DNA of 64,000 nt. It comes from Cupriavidus necator (GTDB lineage: Bacteria; Pseudomonadota; Gammaproteobacteria; Burkholderiales; Burkholderiaceae). The stretch covers positions 124,001-188,000 of the forward strand of contig NZ_SROX01000011.1 of assembly GCF_013141915.1 (NCBI RefSeq), given 5' to 3'. Under the pieces are notes generated by a model. That model was given only the letters and a program-made list of their open reading frames with translations, did not search any database and had not been told where the DNA came from. Below, piece after piece: positions 1 through 8,821 of this stretch. Within the stretch, counting starts at the first letter, position 1. Each line of letters begins with the position of its first letter. Both the position numbers and the translations under genes were made by a program.

Positions 1-762
1 CTGGGCGGAGACATGCAGCACTTCGGCTTCGGTATAGAGCGTCATGCCCTCTTCCGAGCGCGTCAGCAGCAGCGCTTCGAGCTGCAGCGCGCGGCGCAGG
101 TTCTGCGCGCGGATGGTCAGGTCGGCCTCGGTCTTCCAGGCCCCGACCACGGCACGCATTTCGGCACGGTTGGGGGTGATCAGCGTAGCGCCGCGATAGC
201 GGGAGTAGTCGTCGCCCTTGGGATCGACCAGCACCTTGCGGCCGGCCGCGCGGCCGGCATCGATCATGCGCGTGACATGGGTCAGCCCGCCCTTGCCATA
301 GTCGGACAGCACCAGCACCTGGTAGTCGTTGACCAGGCTCTGGAACCGGTCCTGTACCGCGAGCAGCACTTCGTGCGCCGGCGTGTTCTCGAAATCCACC
401 CGCAGCAACTGCTGCTGGTGCGCCACCACGCGCAGCTTGATGGTGGTGTTGATCTTGGCATCGCGGTGCAGGTAGGGCTGCACGTGGCTCTCGGCCAGCA
501 ATGCCTCGAGCGTGCGCGCCGGCTCGTCGTCGCCGACCACGCCCAGCATGCCGACGCGCGCGCCCAGCGCCGCGGCGTTGCGGGCCACGTTGGCGGCGCC
601 GCCCAGGCGCTCGTCGCTGCGCTTGACCTGCACCACCGGTACCGGCGCTTCGGGCGAAATGCGCTCGACGTCGCCGAACCAATAGCGGTCCAGCATCATG
701 TCGCCGACCACCAGGATATGGGACTGCCGGATCTGCTCCTGCGGAATGACGGTCTTGTTCAT
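1..762 (-). CDS. hldA: D-glycero-beta-D-manno-heptose-7-phosphate kinase (partial, C-terminus off window)
   Basis: Starts MNKTVIPQEQIRQSHIL at 762 and stays open to the window edge (254 codons). It is a PfkB-family sugar kinase: GGAANVARNA near the N-terminus matches the family's first signature, and the VDPKGDDYSRYRG stretch matches the heptose kinases. The family phosphorylates heptose-7-phosphate at O1 in ADP-heptose synthesis for the LPS inner core, in the cytoplasm. In E. coli it is fused to an adenylyltransferase (HldE); in betaproteobacteria the kinase is usually separate, which I assume here although the end is not visible. It lies downstream of ugd in the same leftward chain, in keeping with an envelope-sugar cluster. 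Confidence 0.9.
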   Translation of the reverse strand, partial: MNKTVIPQEQIRQSHILVVGDMMLDRYWFGDVERISPEAPVPVVQVKRSDERLGGAANVARNAAALGARVGMLGVVGDDEPARTLEALLAESHVQPYLHRDAKINTTIKLRVVAHQQQLLRVDFENTPAHEVLLAVQDRFQSLVNDYQVLVLSDYGKGGLTHVTRMIDAGRAAGRKVLVDPKGDDYSRYRGATLITPNRAEMRAVVGAWKTEADLTIRAQNLRRALQLEALLLTRSEEGMTLYTEAEVLHVSAQ

Positions 763-842
763 GAAGATCCTTGGCAAGATCGCGGCGGCAGCGGCCACCG
801 CGTTAGCTTATCGATTGATGAGTCGGTTGACCCGCCAGCGCC

Positions 843-2234
843 TCATTCGTTCGCCGCCGGCGCTGCCGTGCGGGTCGGGCGGCCGATGGCGTGGTATTCC
901 ACGCCGGTCTCGCGCATCGCCTCGGGCTCATACAGATTGCGTCCATCAAAGATCACCGGCGACTTCAGCCGCCGCTTGATCTGCCCGAAATCCGGGCTGC
1001 GGAACACCTTCCATTCGGTCACGATCGCCAGCGCATCGGCGCCGTCGAGCGCGTCCATCTGGTGCTGGTGGAAGCTCACGCGCGCCGCCCCCCCCGGCAC
1101 GTCGGCCAGATCGGCGTCCAGCACCCGGCGCGCCTCGGCCATCGACACCGGGTCATGCACGCGCAGCGACGCTCCGCGCACGACCAGCTCGCGTGCCAGC
1201 ACGCGCGACGGCGCTTCGCGCATGTCGTCGGTATTGGGCTTGAACGCCAGGCCCCAGACCGCAAAGACGCGGCCGGTCAGGTCGTCGCCGAAGCGGCGCA
1301 CGATCTTTTCGCCAAGCACGCGCTTCTGCGCGCCGTTGACCGATTCCACCGCCTCGAGCACGCGCATCGGCTTGCCATGGTCGGCGGCGGTGCGCATCAG
1401 CGCCTGCACGTCCTTGGGGAAGCACGAGCCGCCATAGCCCGCGCCGGCATACAGGAAACTGTAGCCGATGCGCGGGTCCGAGCCGATGCCCATGCGCACC
1501 AGTTCAATATCGGCGCCGACTTCGTCGGCCAGGTTGGCGAGCTCGTTCATGAACGAGATGCGCGTGGCCAGCATCGAATTGGCAGCGTACTTGGTGAACT
1601 CGGCCGAACGCACGTCCATGTAGAAAGTGCGCTCGTGGTGGCGGTTGAACGGCGCATACAGCTGCCGCATGGTGGCCTGCGCGTGGCGGCCGGCGGCGTC
1701 GGCATTGCAACCCAGCACGATGCGGTCGGGGCGCATGAAGTCTTCGACCGCGGCGCCCTCTTTCAGGAACTCGGGGTTCGACACCACCGAGAACTGCAGG
1801 TCTTCCAGACCGCGCGCGGCCAGTTCCTCGCGGATCGCGGCGGTGACGCGGTCGCCGGTGCCGACCGGCACGGTCGACTTGTCGACCACAACCTTGAAGC
1901 CGGTCATGTAGCGGCCGATATTGCGCGCCGCCGCCAGCACGTACTTGAGGTCGGCCGAGCCGTCCTCGTCCGGCGGCGTGCCCACCGCGATGAACTGCAC
2001 GTCGGCATGCTCGACGCTGGCGGCCACATCCGTAGAGAAGGTCAGGCGGCCGGCCTCGCGGTTGCGCTGGATCAGTTCCTGCAGGCCCGGCTCGTAGATC
2101 GGCACGCCGCCGGCGTTGAGCAACGCGATCTTCCGTTCGTCCAGGTCCAGGCAGAACACGTCGTTGCCCTGCTCGGCGAGGCAGGCACCGGTGACCAGAC
2201 CTACGTAACCGCTGCCGATAATGGTGACTTTCAT
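843..2234 (-). CDS. ugd: UDP-glucose 6-dehydrogenase
   Basis: A 463-residue protein, normal for bacterial Ugd. The N-terminal Rossmann motif GSGYVG (about residues 7-12) binds NAD. The catalytic cysteine lies in GGSCFPKD (Cys about 271), and SNPEFLKEG near 152-160 is the family substrate-loop motif. It oxidises UDP-glucose twice to UDP-glucuronate, a precursor for capsule, exopolysaccharide and lipid A sugars. It sits between lapB and hldA, 34 bp downstream of lapB and 80 bp upstream of hldA, all leftward. All motifs I looked for are intact. Confidence 0.96.
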   Translation of the reverse strand: MKVTIIGSGYVGLVTGACLAEQGNDVFCLDLDERKIALLNAGGVPIYEPGLQELIQRNREAGRLTFSTDVAASVEHADVQFIAVGTPPDEDGSADLKYVLAAARNIGRYMTGFKVVVDKSTVPVGTGDRVTAAIREELAARGLEDLQFSVVSNPEFLKEGAAVEDFMRPDRIVLGCNADAAGRHAQATMRQLYAPFNRHHERTFYMDVRSAEFTKYAANSMLATRISFMNELANLADEVGADIELVRMGIGSDPRIGYSFLYAGAGYGGSCFPKDVQALMRTAADHGKPMRVLEAVESVNGAQKRVLGEKIVRRFGDDLTGRVFAVWGLAFKPNTDDMREAPSRVLARELVVRGASLRVHDPVSMAEARRVLDADLADVPGGAARVSFHQHQMDALDGADALAIVTEWKVFRSPDFGQIKRRLKSPVIFDGRNLYEPEAMRETGVEYHAIGRPTRTAAPAANE

Positions 2235-2268
2235 AGCTTCAATTCAAACGTTGCACCGGCCAGCGGGA

Positions 2269-3501
2269 TCAGCCGAGGGTTTCGGAACGCCGCGGGGCAT
2301 AGGTTTCCCAGCGGTTGCAACCGGGGCACTGCCAGTAGAAGAGCCGGGCGCGGAAACCGCATTCGCGGCAGGTATAGCGCGCCAGGTTGCGCGTGCGCAG
2401 TTGCAGCAGGTCGCGGATAGCGGTGGTTTCCTTCGCCTCGTCGCCGTCATCCGCGCCGTCGGCCTGGCCAGCCGCAGCGGCGACCACCGCGGTTTGCGTG
2501 GCGGGCGCGGCGGCGGCCACTGCCGCCTGCGCCTCGAAATACTTGGTCAGCGCCAGCAGCGTGGGCTGACGGCGCAGCTGTTCGCGCATCAGGCCGGCCG
2601 CGGCTTCGGGACCATTCACATCCAGCTCGGCCTTGTACGCAGTGTCGAGCACCTCGGGCGCGAGCTTGCCCTTGAGCAGGCCGCGCAGCCATTCCAGCGC
2701 TGCGCCTTGCTCGTCCAGCGCGGCATAGGCCTTGACCACACGCTCGGCCACCAGCGGCAGGAACGATGCGTCCTGCTGCTCGATGCCGAGCCAGTGTCCC
2801 AGCGCAGCGCGCGCATCGCCAGCCGCCGCGGCCACGTCGCCCAGCAGGATCGGCGCGCGCACGTTGGCGGGATTCTCGGCCACGGCCTGGTTCAGCCATT
2901 TCACCGCATCTTCCGGGCGCTTGCGCTGCAGCGCGTCCTGCGCCAGCTCGCAGCAGAACTGCGCGATTTGCAGGCTGTAGCTCTTCTGCTCGAGCGTCTG
3001 CAGCTCACGCGCGGCATCGATCGCCTTCTGCCACTCCTTTTCCACCTCATAGAGCTCGAGCAGCACGCGCTTGGCCGATGCCGCGTAGGGGCCCGACATC
3101 AGCCGGCGCAGCGATTCCTCGGCACGGTCCAGCAGGCCCGCCCGCAGGTAGTCTTCGCCCAGTTCAAACAGCGCATGCTCGCGCTCGGGCTCCGGCAAAT
3201 CGGGGCGCGTGGCCAGGTTCTGGTGCACGCGGATGGCGCGCTCGGTTTCGCCGCGGCGCCGGAACAGCGCGCCCAGCGCAAAGTGCAGTTCGGTGGTTTC
3301 CGGGTCCAGCCGGGCGACTTCGACAAAGGCGTCGATGGCCTGGTCGGGCTGCTCGTTGAGCAGGAAATTGAGTCCCTTGAAGTAGGAGCGCGGCAAGGCG
3401 CCCTGCTCGCTGATCAGCTGGCGCACGTCGAAGCGCGCCGCCATCCAGCCAAGGCCAAAGACAAGTGGCAGCGCCAGCAGCCACCAGGTTTCGAACATCA
3501 T
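2269..3501 (-). CDS. lapB: LPS assembly protein B, TPR protein with rubredoxin-like C-terminus
   Basis: A 410-residue protein with an N-terminal membrane segment (WWLLALPLVFGLGWMAA, residues 5-21), a long TPR body and a C-terminal metal-binding domain with two CxxC knuckles (CRECG and CPGCN). That is the LapB/YciM architecture; the family coordinates LPS synthesis by controlling FtsH-mediated turnover of LpxC. It lies 3 bp downstream of lapA. An Ala-rich, charged segment separates the TPRs from the zinc knuckles and may be a linker. Confidence 0.93.
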   Translation of the reverse strand: MMFETWWLLALPLVFGLGWMAARFDVRQLISEQGALPRSYFKGLNFLLNEQPDQAIDAFVEVARLDPETTELHFALGALFRRRGETERAIRVHQNLATRPDLPEPEREHALFELGEDYLRAGLLDRAEESLRRLMSGPYAASAKRVLLELYEVEKEWQKAIDAARELQTLEQKSYSLQIAQFCCELAQDALQRKRPEDAVKWLNQAVAENPANVRAPILLGDVAAAAGDARAALGHWLGIEQQDASFLPLVAERVVKAYAALDEQGAALEWLRGLLKGKLAPEVLDTAYKAELDVNGPEAAAGLMREQLRRQPTLLALTKYFEAQAAVAAAAPATQTAVVAAAAGQADGADDGDEAKETTAIRDLLQLRTRNLARYTCRECGFRARLFYWQCPGCNRWETYAPRRSETLG

Positions 3502-3504
3502 GGA

Positions 3505-3846
3505 TCAGACTTTCGGGCCGACTACGTTATAGGGAGACTTGCCTTCGCGCGGCATCGGGGCGGTGCTTGCCGACGCCGGCGATGGCGCCGCCGTTGATAC
3601 CCTGGCGTCCGCGGCGGTCCGGCGCAGCTTCGCCAGTTCCAGGCGCTGGCGCATCAGCCCCGGCGCCACCGCTGCCAGCGCGGCCACCGCACCGAGCGCA
3701 AACGCGGCAAAAAGGATCAGGATCAGCGGCGCATGCCAGACCGCATTGAAGAACAGCTGCAGCGAGACTTCTGCGGTATTGCGCAGCGCCAGCACGAACA
3801 GCAGCACGAACACGACGATGCGGACGATCCAGGCAAACAGTTTCAT
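3505..3846 (-). CDS. lapA: LapA-family inner-membrane protein (DUF1049)
   Basis: I place the start at MKLFAWIVRIVVF (3846), giving 113 residues; the frame is open further upstream, but that extension reads as non-coding. There are two membrane helices, residues about 5-22 and 38-60, then a basic, Ala/Pro/Ser-rich cytoplasmic tail. LapA is the small partner of LapB at the cytoplasmic membrane. The pair is adjacent, downstream of ihfB. Confidence 0.85.
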   Translation of the reverse strand: MKLFAWIVRIVVFVLLFVLALRNTAEVSLQLFFNAVWHAPLILILFAAFALGAVAALAAVAPGLMRQRLELAKLRRTAADARVSTAAPSPASASTAPMPREGKSPYNVVGPKV

Positions 3847-4063
3847 GCGGGTAGGCGGCGAGGCAGCTTGGCGTTGGAGCGGGCAAGCGCAGAGACAGCG
3901 GCTAGGGACGCCCTGTGCAAGGCCCGGCAAAGACCCCGGCATTGTAACGGAATCACTTCACCGATTCGGTAACGTGGCAGTAACGGCGTCCCGGCTCGCG
4001 CCTCGCAGGCGTCGAAGACCGGTCTTGCAGACGATGCCGCGTGCCGCGGCAGTTCGCATGGAT

Positions 4064-4093
4064 AAAAAAAGCGCCCTAAAGGGCGCTTTTTTT
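4064..4093. terminator. Intrinsic terminator between ihfB and lapA
   Basis: A perfect 13-bp stem (A7 GCGCCC / GGGCGC T7) with a taaa loop. It lies 35 bp past the ihfB stop and reads as a terminator on either strand. It should end or attenuate the rpsA-ihfB transcript before lapA. Confidence 0.85.
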
Positions 4094-4127
4094 GACAATA
4101 CAGCGACAGGCAGGCAGCCCGGTGCAG

Positions 4128-4553
4128 TCAGGAGCGAATGAAATCCAGTCCGCTCTCATGCAAACCCGTCGGCGCGGCGGGTGCCGCGCCCTGGCTTATC
4201 TTGCCCGGCAGGGCTTGCGCCGTGCCACCGGAATGACCGTTGCCATTGGCGCCCGCAGGCGCCGGCTGGCTGCGGTCAACCCGTTCGCGCAATTCCTTGC
4301 CCGCCTTGAAGTGCGGTACCCGTTTTTCAGGCACCAGCACCCGCTCGCCGGACTTGGGATTGCGCCCCACGCGAGGCGGACGCTTGTTCAGACCGAAACT
4401 GCCGAATCCACGGATCTCGATGCGGTGGCCGTCGGCCAACGCTTCGGACATCGCGTCGAGTATCGTTTTCACCGAGATGTCCGCATCCCGCAGCAGCAGC
4501 TGGGGGAAGCGGGCAGCCAGTTTTTCGACAAGCTCCGACTTGGTCATGGGCAT
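4128..4553 (-). CDS. ihfB: Integration host factor beta subunit
   Basis: A 141-residue HU/IHF-family protein. The core MTKSELVEKLAARFPQL to about residue 95 matches IHF-beta, with the DNA-intercalating arm RPPRVGRNPKSGE (residues about 58-70). Start is at 4553, or the second Met at 4547, which resembles the E. coli start. The protein is about 45 residues longer than E. coli IhfB because of a Gly/Ala/Pro-rich C-terminal tail, common in Burkholderiales. It lies just downstream of rpsA, the classical arrangement, and bends DNA for recombination, replication and transcription. Confidence 0.95.
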   Translation of the reverse strand: MPMTKSELVEKLAARFPQLLLRDADISVKTILDAMSEALADGHRIEIRGFGSFGLNKRPPRVGRNPKSGERVLVPEKRVPHFKAGKELRERVDRSQPAPAGANGNGHSGGTAQALPGKISQGAAPAAPTGLHESGLDFIRS

Positions 4554-4578
4554 ACGCGCAAGCGCGGGGGCCTGCGAT

Positions 4579-6273
4579 TTACTGGTTGTCCTGGCCGAGC
4601 TTGGCCTTCAGCAGGGCGCCGAGGTTGGTCGTGCCAGCCGTGCCGGTGTCGGCCTGGAACTTCTGCATCGCTTCCTGCTGCTCTGCGCTGTCCTTGGCCT
4701 TGATCGACAGGTTGATGTTGCGCGACTTGCGGTCCACGTTCACCACCAGGGCGGTGATCTGCTCGCCTTCCTTCAGCACGTTGCGGGCGTCTTCCACGCG
4801 GTCAGCGGAGATTTCCGATGCACGCAGGTAGCCTTCCACGTCGTCGGCCAGCTGGACCACGGCACCCTTGGCGTCAACCGCCTTGATCGTGCCCTGAACC
4901 AGCGAACCCTTGTCGTTGGCCGAGATGAAGTTGTTGAACGGATCGCCCGACAGCTGCTTGATGCCCAGCGAGATGCGTTCCTTGTCGACGTCGATGCCCA
5001 GTACCACGGCTTCGACTTCGTCGCCCTTCTTGTACTTGCGCACGGCCTCTTCGCCGGATTCTTGCCAGGACAGGTCGGACAGGTGCACCAGGCCGTCGAT
5101 GCCGCCAGGCAGGCCGATGAACACGCCGAAGTCGGTGATCGACTTGATCTGTCCGCTCAGCTTGTCGCCCTTCTTCTGGTTGCGCGAGAAATCGTCCCAA
5201 GGATTGGCCTTGCACTGCTTCATGCCCAGGCTGATACGACGCTTGTCTTCGTCGATATCCAGAACCATGACTTCGACTTCGTCGCCCAGCTGGACCACCT
5301 TGGACGGGGCCACGTTCTTGTTGGTCCAGTCCATTTCCGACACGTGCACCAGGCCTTCGATGCCGGCTTCGATCTCGACGAACGCGCCGTAGTCGGTCAG
5401 GTTGGTCACCTTGCCGAACAGGCGGGTGCCTTGCGGGTAGCGGCGCGAGATGCCGACCCACGGATCTTCGCCCAGCTGCTTCACGCCCAGCGAGACGCGG
5501 TTCTTTTCCTGGTCGAACTTGAGGATCTTGGCGGTGATTTCCTGGCCAACCGACAGCACTTCGCTGGGGTGGCGGACACGGCGCCAGGCCAGGTCGGTGA
5601 TGTGCAGCAGGCCGTCGATGCCGCCCAGGTCAACGAACGCACCGTAGTCGGTGATGTTCTTGACGATACCGTTGACGATGGCGCCTTCCTTCAGGGTTTC
5701 CATCAGCTTCTGGCGCTCTTCGCCCAGCGTGGCTTCCACCACGGCGCGGCGCGACAGCACAACGTTGTTGCGCTTGCGGTCCAGCTTGATGACCTTGAAT
5801 TCCAGGGTCTTGCCTTCGTACGGGGTGGTGTCCTTGATCGGACGCACGTCAACCAGCGAGCCCGGCAGGAACGCGCGGATGCCGTTGACCATCACCGTCA
5901 GGCCGCCCTTGACCTTGCCGGTCACGGTACCCGAGATGATTTCGCCGTCTTCCAGTGCCTTCTCGAGGTTCAGCCACGAGGCCAGGCGCTTGGCCTTGTC
6001 GCGCGAGAGGATGGTGTCGCCATAGCCGTTCTCGAGTGCGTCGATGGCCACGGAGACGTAGTCGCCGGCCTGCACTTCGAGTTCGCCCTGGTCGTTCAGG
6101 AACTCCTCCACCGGCACAAATGCCTCGGACTTGAGACCGGCGTTGACGACCACGAAATTGTGGTCGATGCGCACGACTTCAGCGGAGATCACTTCGCCAG
6201 CCTTCATATTGGAGCGGGCGATCGATTCCTCGAACAGTGCGGCAAAGGATTCGTTAGTTTGCAGGTCGGACAT
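4579..6273 (-). CDS. rpsA: 30S ribosomal protein S1
   Basis: A 564-residue protein with six tandem S1 (OB-fold) repeats; several start near G-x-V-x-x-I-T-D-x-G-A/V-F, for example GIVKNITDYGAFVDLGG and GQIKSITDFGVFIGLPG. The first two domains dock on the ribosome and the later ones bind mRNA, allowing initiation on structured or weak Shine-Dalgarno messages. It lies between cmk and ihfB, the conserved cmk-rpsA-ihfB order. Length is normal. Confidence 0.98.
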   Translation of the reverse strand: MSDLQTNESFAALFEESIARSNMKAGEVISAEVVRIDHNFVVVNAGLKSEAFVPVEEFLNDQGELEVQAGDYVSVAIDALENGYGDTILSRDKAKRLASWLNLEKALEDGEIISGTVTGKVKGGLTVMVNGIRAFLPGSLVDVRPIKDTTPYEGKTLEFKVIKLDRKRNNVVLSRRAVVEATLGEERQKLMETLKEGAIVNGIVKNITDYGAFVDLGGIDGLLHITDLAWRRVRHPSEVLSVGQEITAKILKFDQEKNRVSLGVKQLGEDPWVGISRRYPQGTRLFGKVTNLTDYGAFVEIEAGIEGLVHVSEMDWTNKNVAPSKVVQLGDEVEVMVLDIDEDKRRISLGMKQCKANPWDDFSRNQKKGDKLSGQIKSITDFGVFIGLPGGIDGLVHLSDLSWQESGEEAVRKYKKGDEVEAVVLGIDVDKERISLGIKQLSGDPFNNFISANDKGSLVQGTIKAVDAKGAVVQLADDVEGYLRASEISADRVEDARNVLKEGEQITALVVNVDRKSRNINLSIKAKDSAEQQEAMQKFQADTGTAGTTNLGALLKAKLGQDNQ

Positions 6274-6439
6274 AAACGTAAGGTGAAATCCGCAGTACGC
6301 TGGCCGGCGCGACTATCGCGCTCAGTCTGCCAGTGCAGCGGGGTCAGGTTTGACAAAAGCCAGCCCCGGAACTTGCCCGGGCCGGCGCCATCCGGCGCTG
6401 TCGGGGCGCGCCGCTTCTACGGATGCGCCCGCATGCATC

Positions 6440-7108
6440 TCATGCATCGGGCCGCACAGCGGCAAACCACTCCAGCACCTGCGCCACTGCCTGATCCACC
6501 GTCATGTCGGAGGTATCGAGCAGCTTTGCATCCTCGGCGGGACGCAGCGGCGCGGCGGCACGGGTGCGATCCCGCGCATCGCGCGCCTCGAGGTCACGCA
6601 AAAGGTCTTCGATATTAGCAGAAATTCCCTTATCAATCAATTGTTTATAGCGCCTGCGCGCACGGGCCTCGACACTGGCGGTCAGGAACACCTTGAGCTG
6701 GGCGTCCGGAAAGATCACGGTGCCCATGTCGCGGCCGTCCGCCACCAGGCCCGGCAGCTTGCGGAAGCTGCGCTGCAGCTGAGTCAGCGCGTCGCGCACC
6801 GGCTGGTGCACGGCGATGGCGGAGGCACGGTTGCCGATCGCCTCGGCCCGGATCGCCAGGCTCACCTCCTCGCCTTGCAGCCAGACCCGATCAGGACCGA
6901 ACTTCACATCGAGGCGCGAAGCGATCCGCGCCAGGCTGTCCATGTCGGCCAGGTCAACATCCGCACGGTCACTGGCCAGCGCCACCAGGCGGTAGAGCGC
7001 ACCACTGTCGAGCAGGTGGAAGCCCACCGCGTCGGCGACCTTGTGCGCAACCGTGCCCTTGCCGGAGGCGGTCGGCCCGTCAATGGTGATGACGTTGACA
7101 ATAGTCAT
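6440..7108 (-). CDS. cmk: Cytidylate kinase
   Basis: A 222-residue protein with P-loop GPTASGKGT at residues 11-19 and the CMP-binding segment DGRDMGTVIFPDA. It phosphorylates CMP and dCMP with ATP. It is the first gene of cmk-rpsA-ihfB; the 166-bp gap to rpsA probably holds the rpsA leader or promoter. Its start faces the divergent DUF2061 gene across a Fur-box-like site. Confidence 0.96.
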   Translation of the reverse strand: MTIVNVITIDGPTASGKGTVAHKVADAVGFHLLDSGALYRLVALASDRADVDLADMDSLARIASRLDVKFGPDRVWLQGEEVSLAIRAEAIGNRASAIAVHQPVRDALTQLQRSFRKLPGLVADGRDMGTVIFPDAQLKVFLTASVEARARRRYKQLIDKGISANIEDLLRDLEARDARDRTRAAAPLRPAEDAKLLDTSDMTVDQAVAQVLEWFAAVRPDA

Positions 7109-7144
7109 TGTTTATGACATCCAGTGAAACGATTGATTGTTAAT

Positions 7145-7163
7145 TCTATTGAGAATCATTATC
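7145..7163. promoter_or_regulatory. Putative Fur box
   Basis: TCTATTGAGAATCATTATC matches the 19-bp Fur consensus GATAATGATAATCATTATC at about 15 positions, including 12 of the last 13. It lies 70 bp upstream of the DUF2061 start and 37 bp upstream of the cmk start, on the divergent side. Repression of the DUF2061 gene by iron-loaded Fur is inference. Confidence 0.6.
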
Positions 7164-7232
7164 ATTTGAACCATGGCATCGCGCTGCGGCAAGCGCAACG
7201 CCTTCTCAGTATTGGTCGCGAGGCAATCTACC

Positions 7233-7478
7233 ATGGCAAAAACCCTGACGTTCGGCATCATGCACCTCGGCATCGCGTTCAGCGTGACCTATGCGCTGAC
7301 CGGCAGCCTGGCCGTGAGCGGTGCCGTCACCTTTATCGAGCCGGCCATCAATACCGTGGCCCACTACTTCTTCGACCGGTACTGGGACAAGCGCGAACGC
7401 CGGCAGGCCGGGAGCACGCGCGACCCCGCCTCGGCGCCCGCCAACACCAGCGACAGCGCCGCCTTGGTCAGCGCGTGA
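7233..7478 (+). CDS. DUF2061 small membrane protein
   Basis: I start at MAKTLTFGIMHLGIAFSV (7233) rather than the longer frame from 7173, because the DUF2061 domain begins here and the upstream residues overlap the regulatory region. There are two hydrophobic stretches (about residues 5-22 and 25-43), then the family motif HYFFDRYWDKRERR, and a variable Ser/Ala tail. The function of DUF2061 is unknown. Its end overlaps the convergent aroA by 11 bp. The Fur-like box upstream suggests an iron link. Confidence 0.75.
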   Translation: MAKTLTFGIMHLGIAFSVTYALTGSLAVSGAVTFIEPAINTVAHYFFDRYWDKRERRQAGSTRDPASAPANTSDSAALVSA

Positions 7479-8772
7479 CGCCCGCCAACACGCTGAAATA
7501 ATCCGGGAACGTCTTCGCCACGCAGCCCGGATCATTGATCCGCACCGGCAACGGGCCGAACGCCGCCAGCGAGAAACACATCGCCATGCGATGGTCATCA
7601 TAGGTGCCAATGCCCTCGGCCGGGGTCTGCCACGGTTCCGGCGGCGTCACTCGCAGGTAATCGGCGCCCTCTTCGACGACGGCACCCAGCTTGCGCAATT
7701 CCGTCGCCATCGCCGTGATGCGGTCGGTTTCCTTGACGCGCCAGCTTGCAATATTGGTCAGCGTGGTGGGGCCTTCGGCAAACAGTGCCGCCACCGCCAG
7801 CGTCATGGCCGCATCGGGGATATGGTTGCAATCCAGCTCGATGCCGTGCAGGCGCCCGTCGTCGCGCTCCGTGCCACGCACTTCGATCCAGTTGTCGCCG
7901 GCCATCACATTGGCACCCATGCGGTTGAGCGCATCGGCAAAGCGGACGTCGCCCTGGATGCTGGCCATGCCGACGCCTTCCACCCGCACCGGGCCCCCGC
8001 CGATCGCGCCGGCGGCCAGGAAATACGAAGCCGACGAGGCATCGCCCTCGACAAAGATTTCGCCCGGCGAGCGGTAAGCCGCACCGGCGGGCAGGATGAA
8101 GCGCTGCCAGCCCTGCCGCTCCACCTCGATGCCGAAGCGCGCCAGCAGGTTCAGCGTGATCTCGATATATGGCTTCGAGATCAGCTCGCCCACCACTTCG
8201 ATCTCGATGCGGCCGCTGGCGGTTTTCGCCATCGGCAGGCTCATCAGCAGCGCGGTCAGGAACTGGCTCGAGACATCGCCGCGGACGCGGATCGGCGCGT
8301 CGATGCGCAGGCTTGCCGGCTGGATGTGCAGCGGCGGGAAGCCTTCGTTACCCAGGTAGTCGATCACCGCGCCGATCTGGCGCAGGCCATCGACGAGATC
8401 GCCAATCGGGCGCTCATGCATGCGCGGCACCCCGGAGAGCTGGTAGCTGCCGCCTTGCAGCGCCAGCGCAGCGGTCAGCGGACGGATCGCGGTGCCGGCA
8501 TTGCCCATGAACAGCTCGGCGGACTTGTTCGGAAAGTTGCCGCCGGCGCCGGTGACGATGTAGTCCGCGCCCTCTTGCCGCCAGGCCACGCCAAGCGTGC
8601 GCAGCGCCTGCAGCATCACGCGCGTGTCGTCCGAGTCGAGCAGGTCGCGCACGCGGGTCTCGCCGTCGGCCAGCGCGGCCAGCAGCAGCACCCGGTTGGA
8701 AATGCTCTTGGAGCCCGGCAGCCGGACGGTGCCGTGGGCGCGGGTCAGGGGGCCTAGCGTCAGGTGTTCCAT
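7468..8772 (-). CDS. aroA: 3-phosphoshikimate 1-carboxyvinyltransferase (EPSP synthase)
   Basis: Start chosen at MEHLTLGPLTRAHG (8772), 434 residues; the frame extends upstream to 8892 but that part overlaps the tyrA end. LPGSKSISNR near residue 18 is the S3P-binding signature, and GNAGTAIRPLTAAL is the PEP/glyphosate loop of class I enzymes. It joins shikimate-3-phosphate and PEP in chorismate synthesis. It follows tyrA, pheA and hisC in one leftward chain, so aromatic genes are grouped. Confidence 0.96.
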   Translation of the reverse strand: MEHLTLGPLTRAHGTVRLPGSKSISNRVLLLAALADGETRVRDLLDSDDTRVMLQALRTLGVAWRQEGADYIVTGAGGNFPNKSAELFMGNAGTAIRPLTAALALQGGSYQLSGVPRMHERPIGDLVDGLRQIGAVIDYLGNEGFPPLHIQPASLRIDAPIRVRGDVSSQFLTALLMSLPMAKTASGRIEIEVVGELISKPYIEITLNLLARFGIEVERQGWQRFILPAGAAYRSPGEIFVEGDASSASYFLAAGAIGGGPVRVEGVGMASIQGDVRFADALNRMGANVMAGDNWIEVRGTERDDGRLHGIELDCNHIPDAAMTLAVAALFAEGPTTLTNIASWRVKETDRITAMATELRKLGAVVEEGADYLRVTPPEPWQTPAEGIGTYDDHRMAMCFSLAAFGPLPVRINDPGCVAKTFPDYFSVLAGVTR

Positions 8773-8821
8773 GGGTTTTGTGGGCGCCGGGGCGCCGAGG
8801 TCAGGCGATTGGCGAAAGCAA

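Noticed and set aside
13..2420. Long rightward ORFs opposite hldA and ugd
   Set aside because: Mirror frames of two complete or near-complete enzyme genes with intact motifs.
4240..6618. A 792-codon rightward ORF opposite rpsA
   Set aside because: Antisense shadow of a well-supported S1 gene in GC-rich DNA; no RBS and no protein-like domains.
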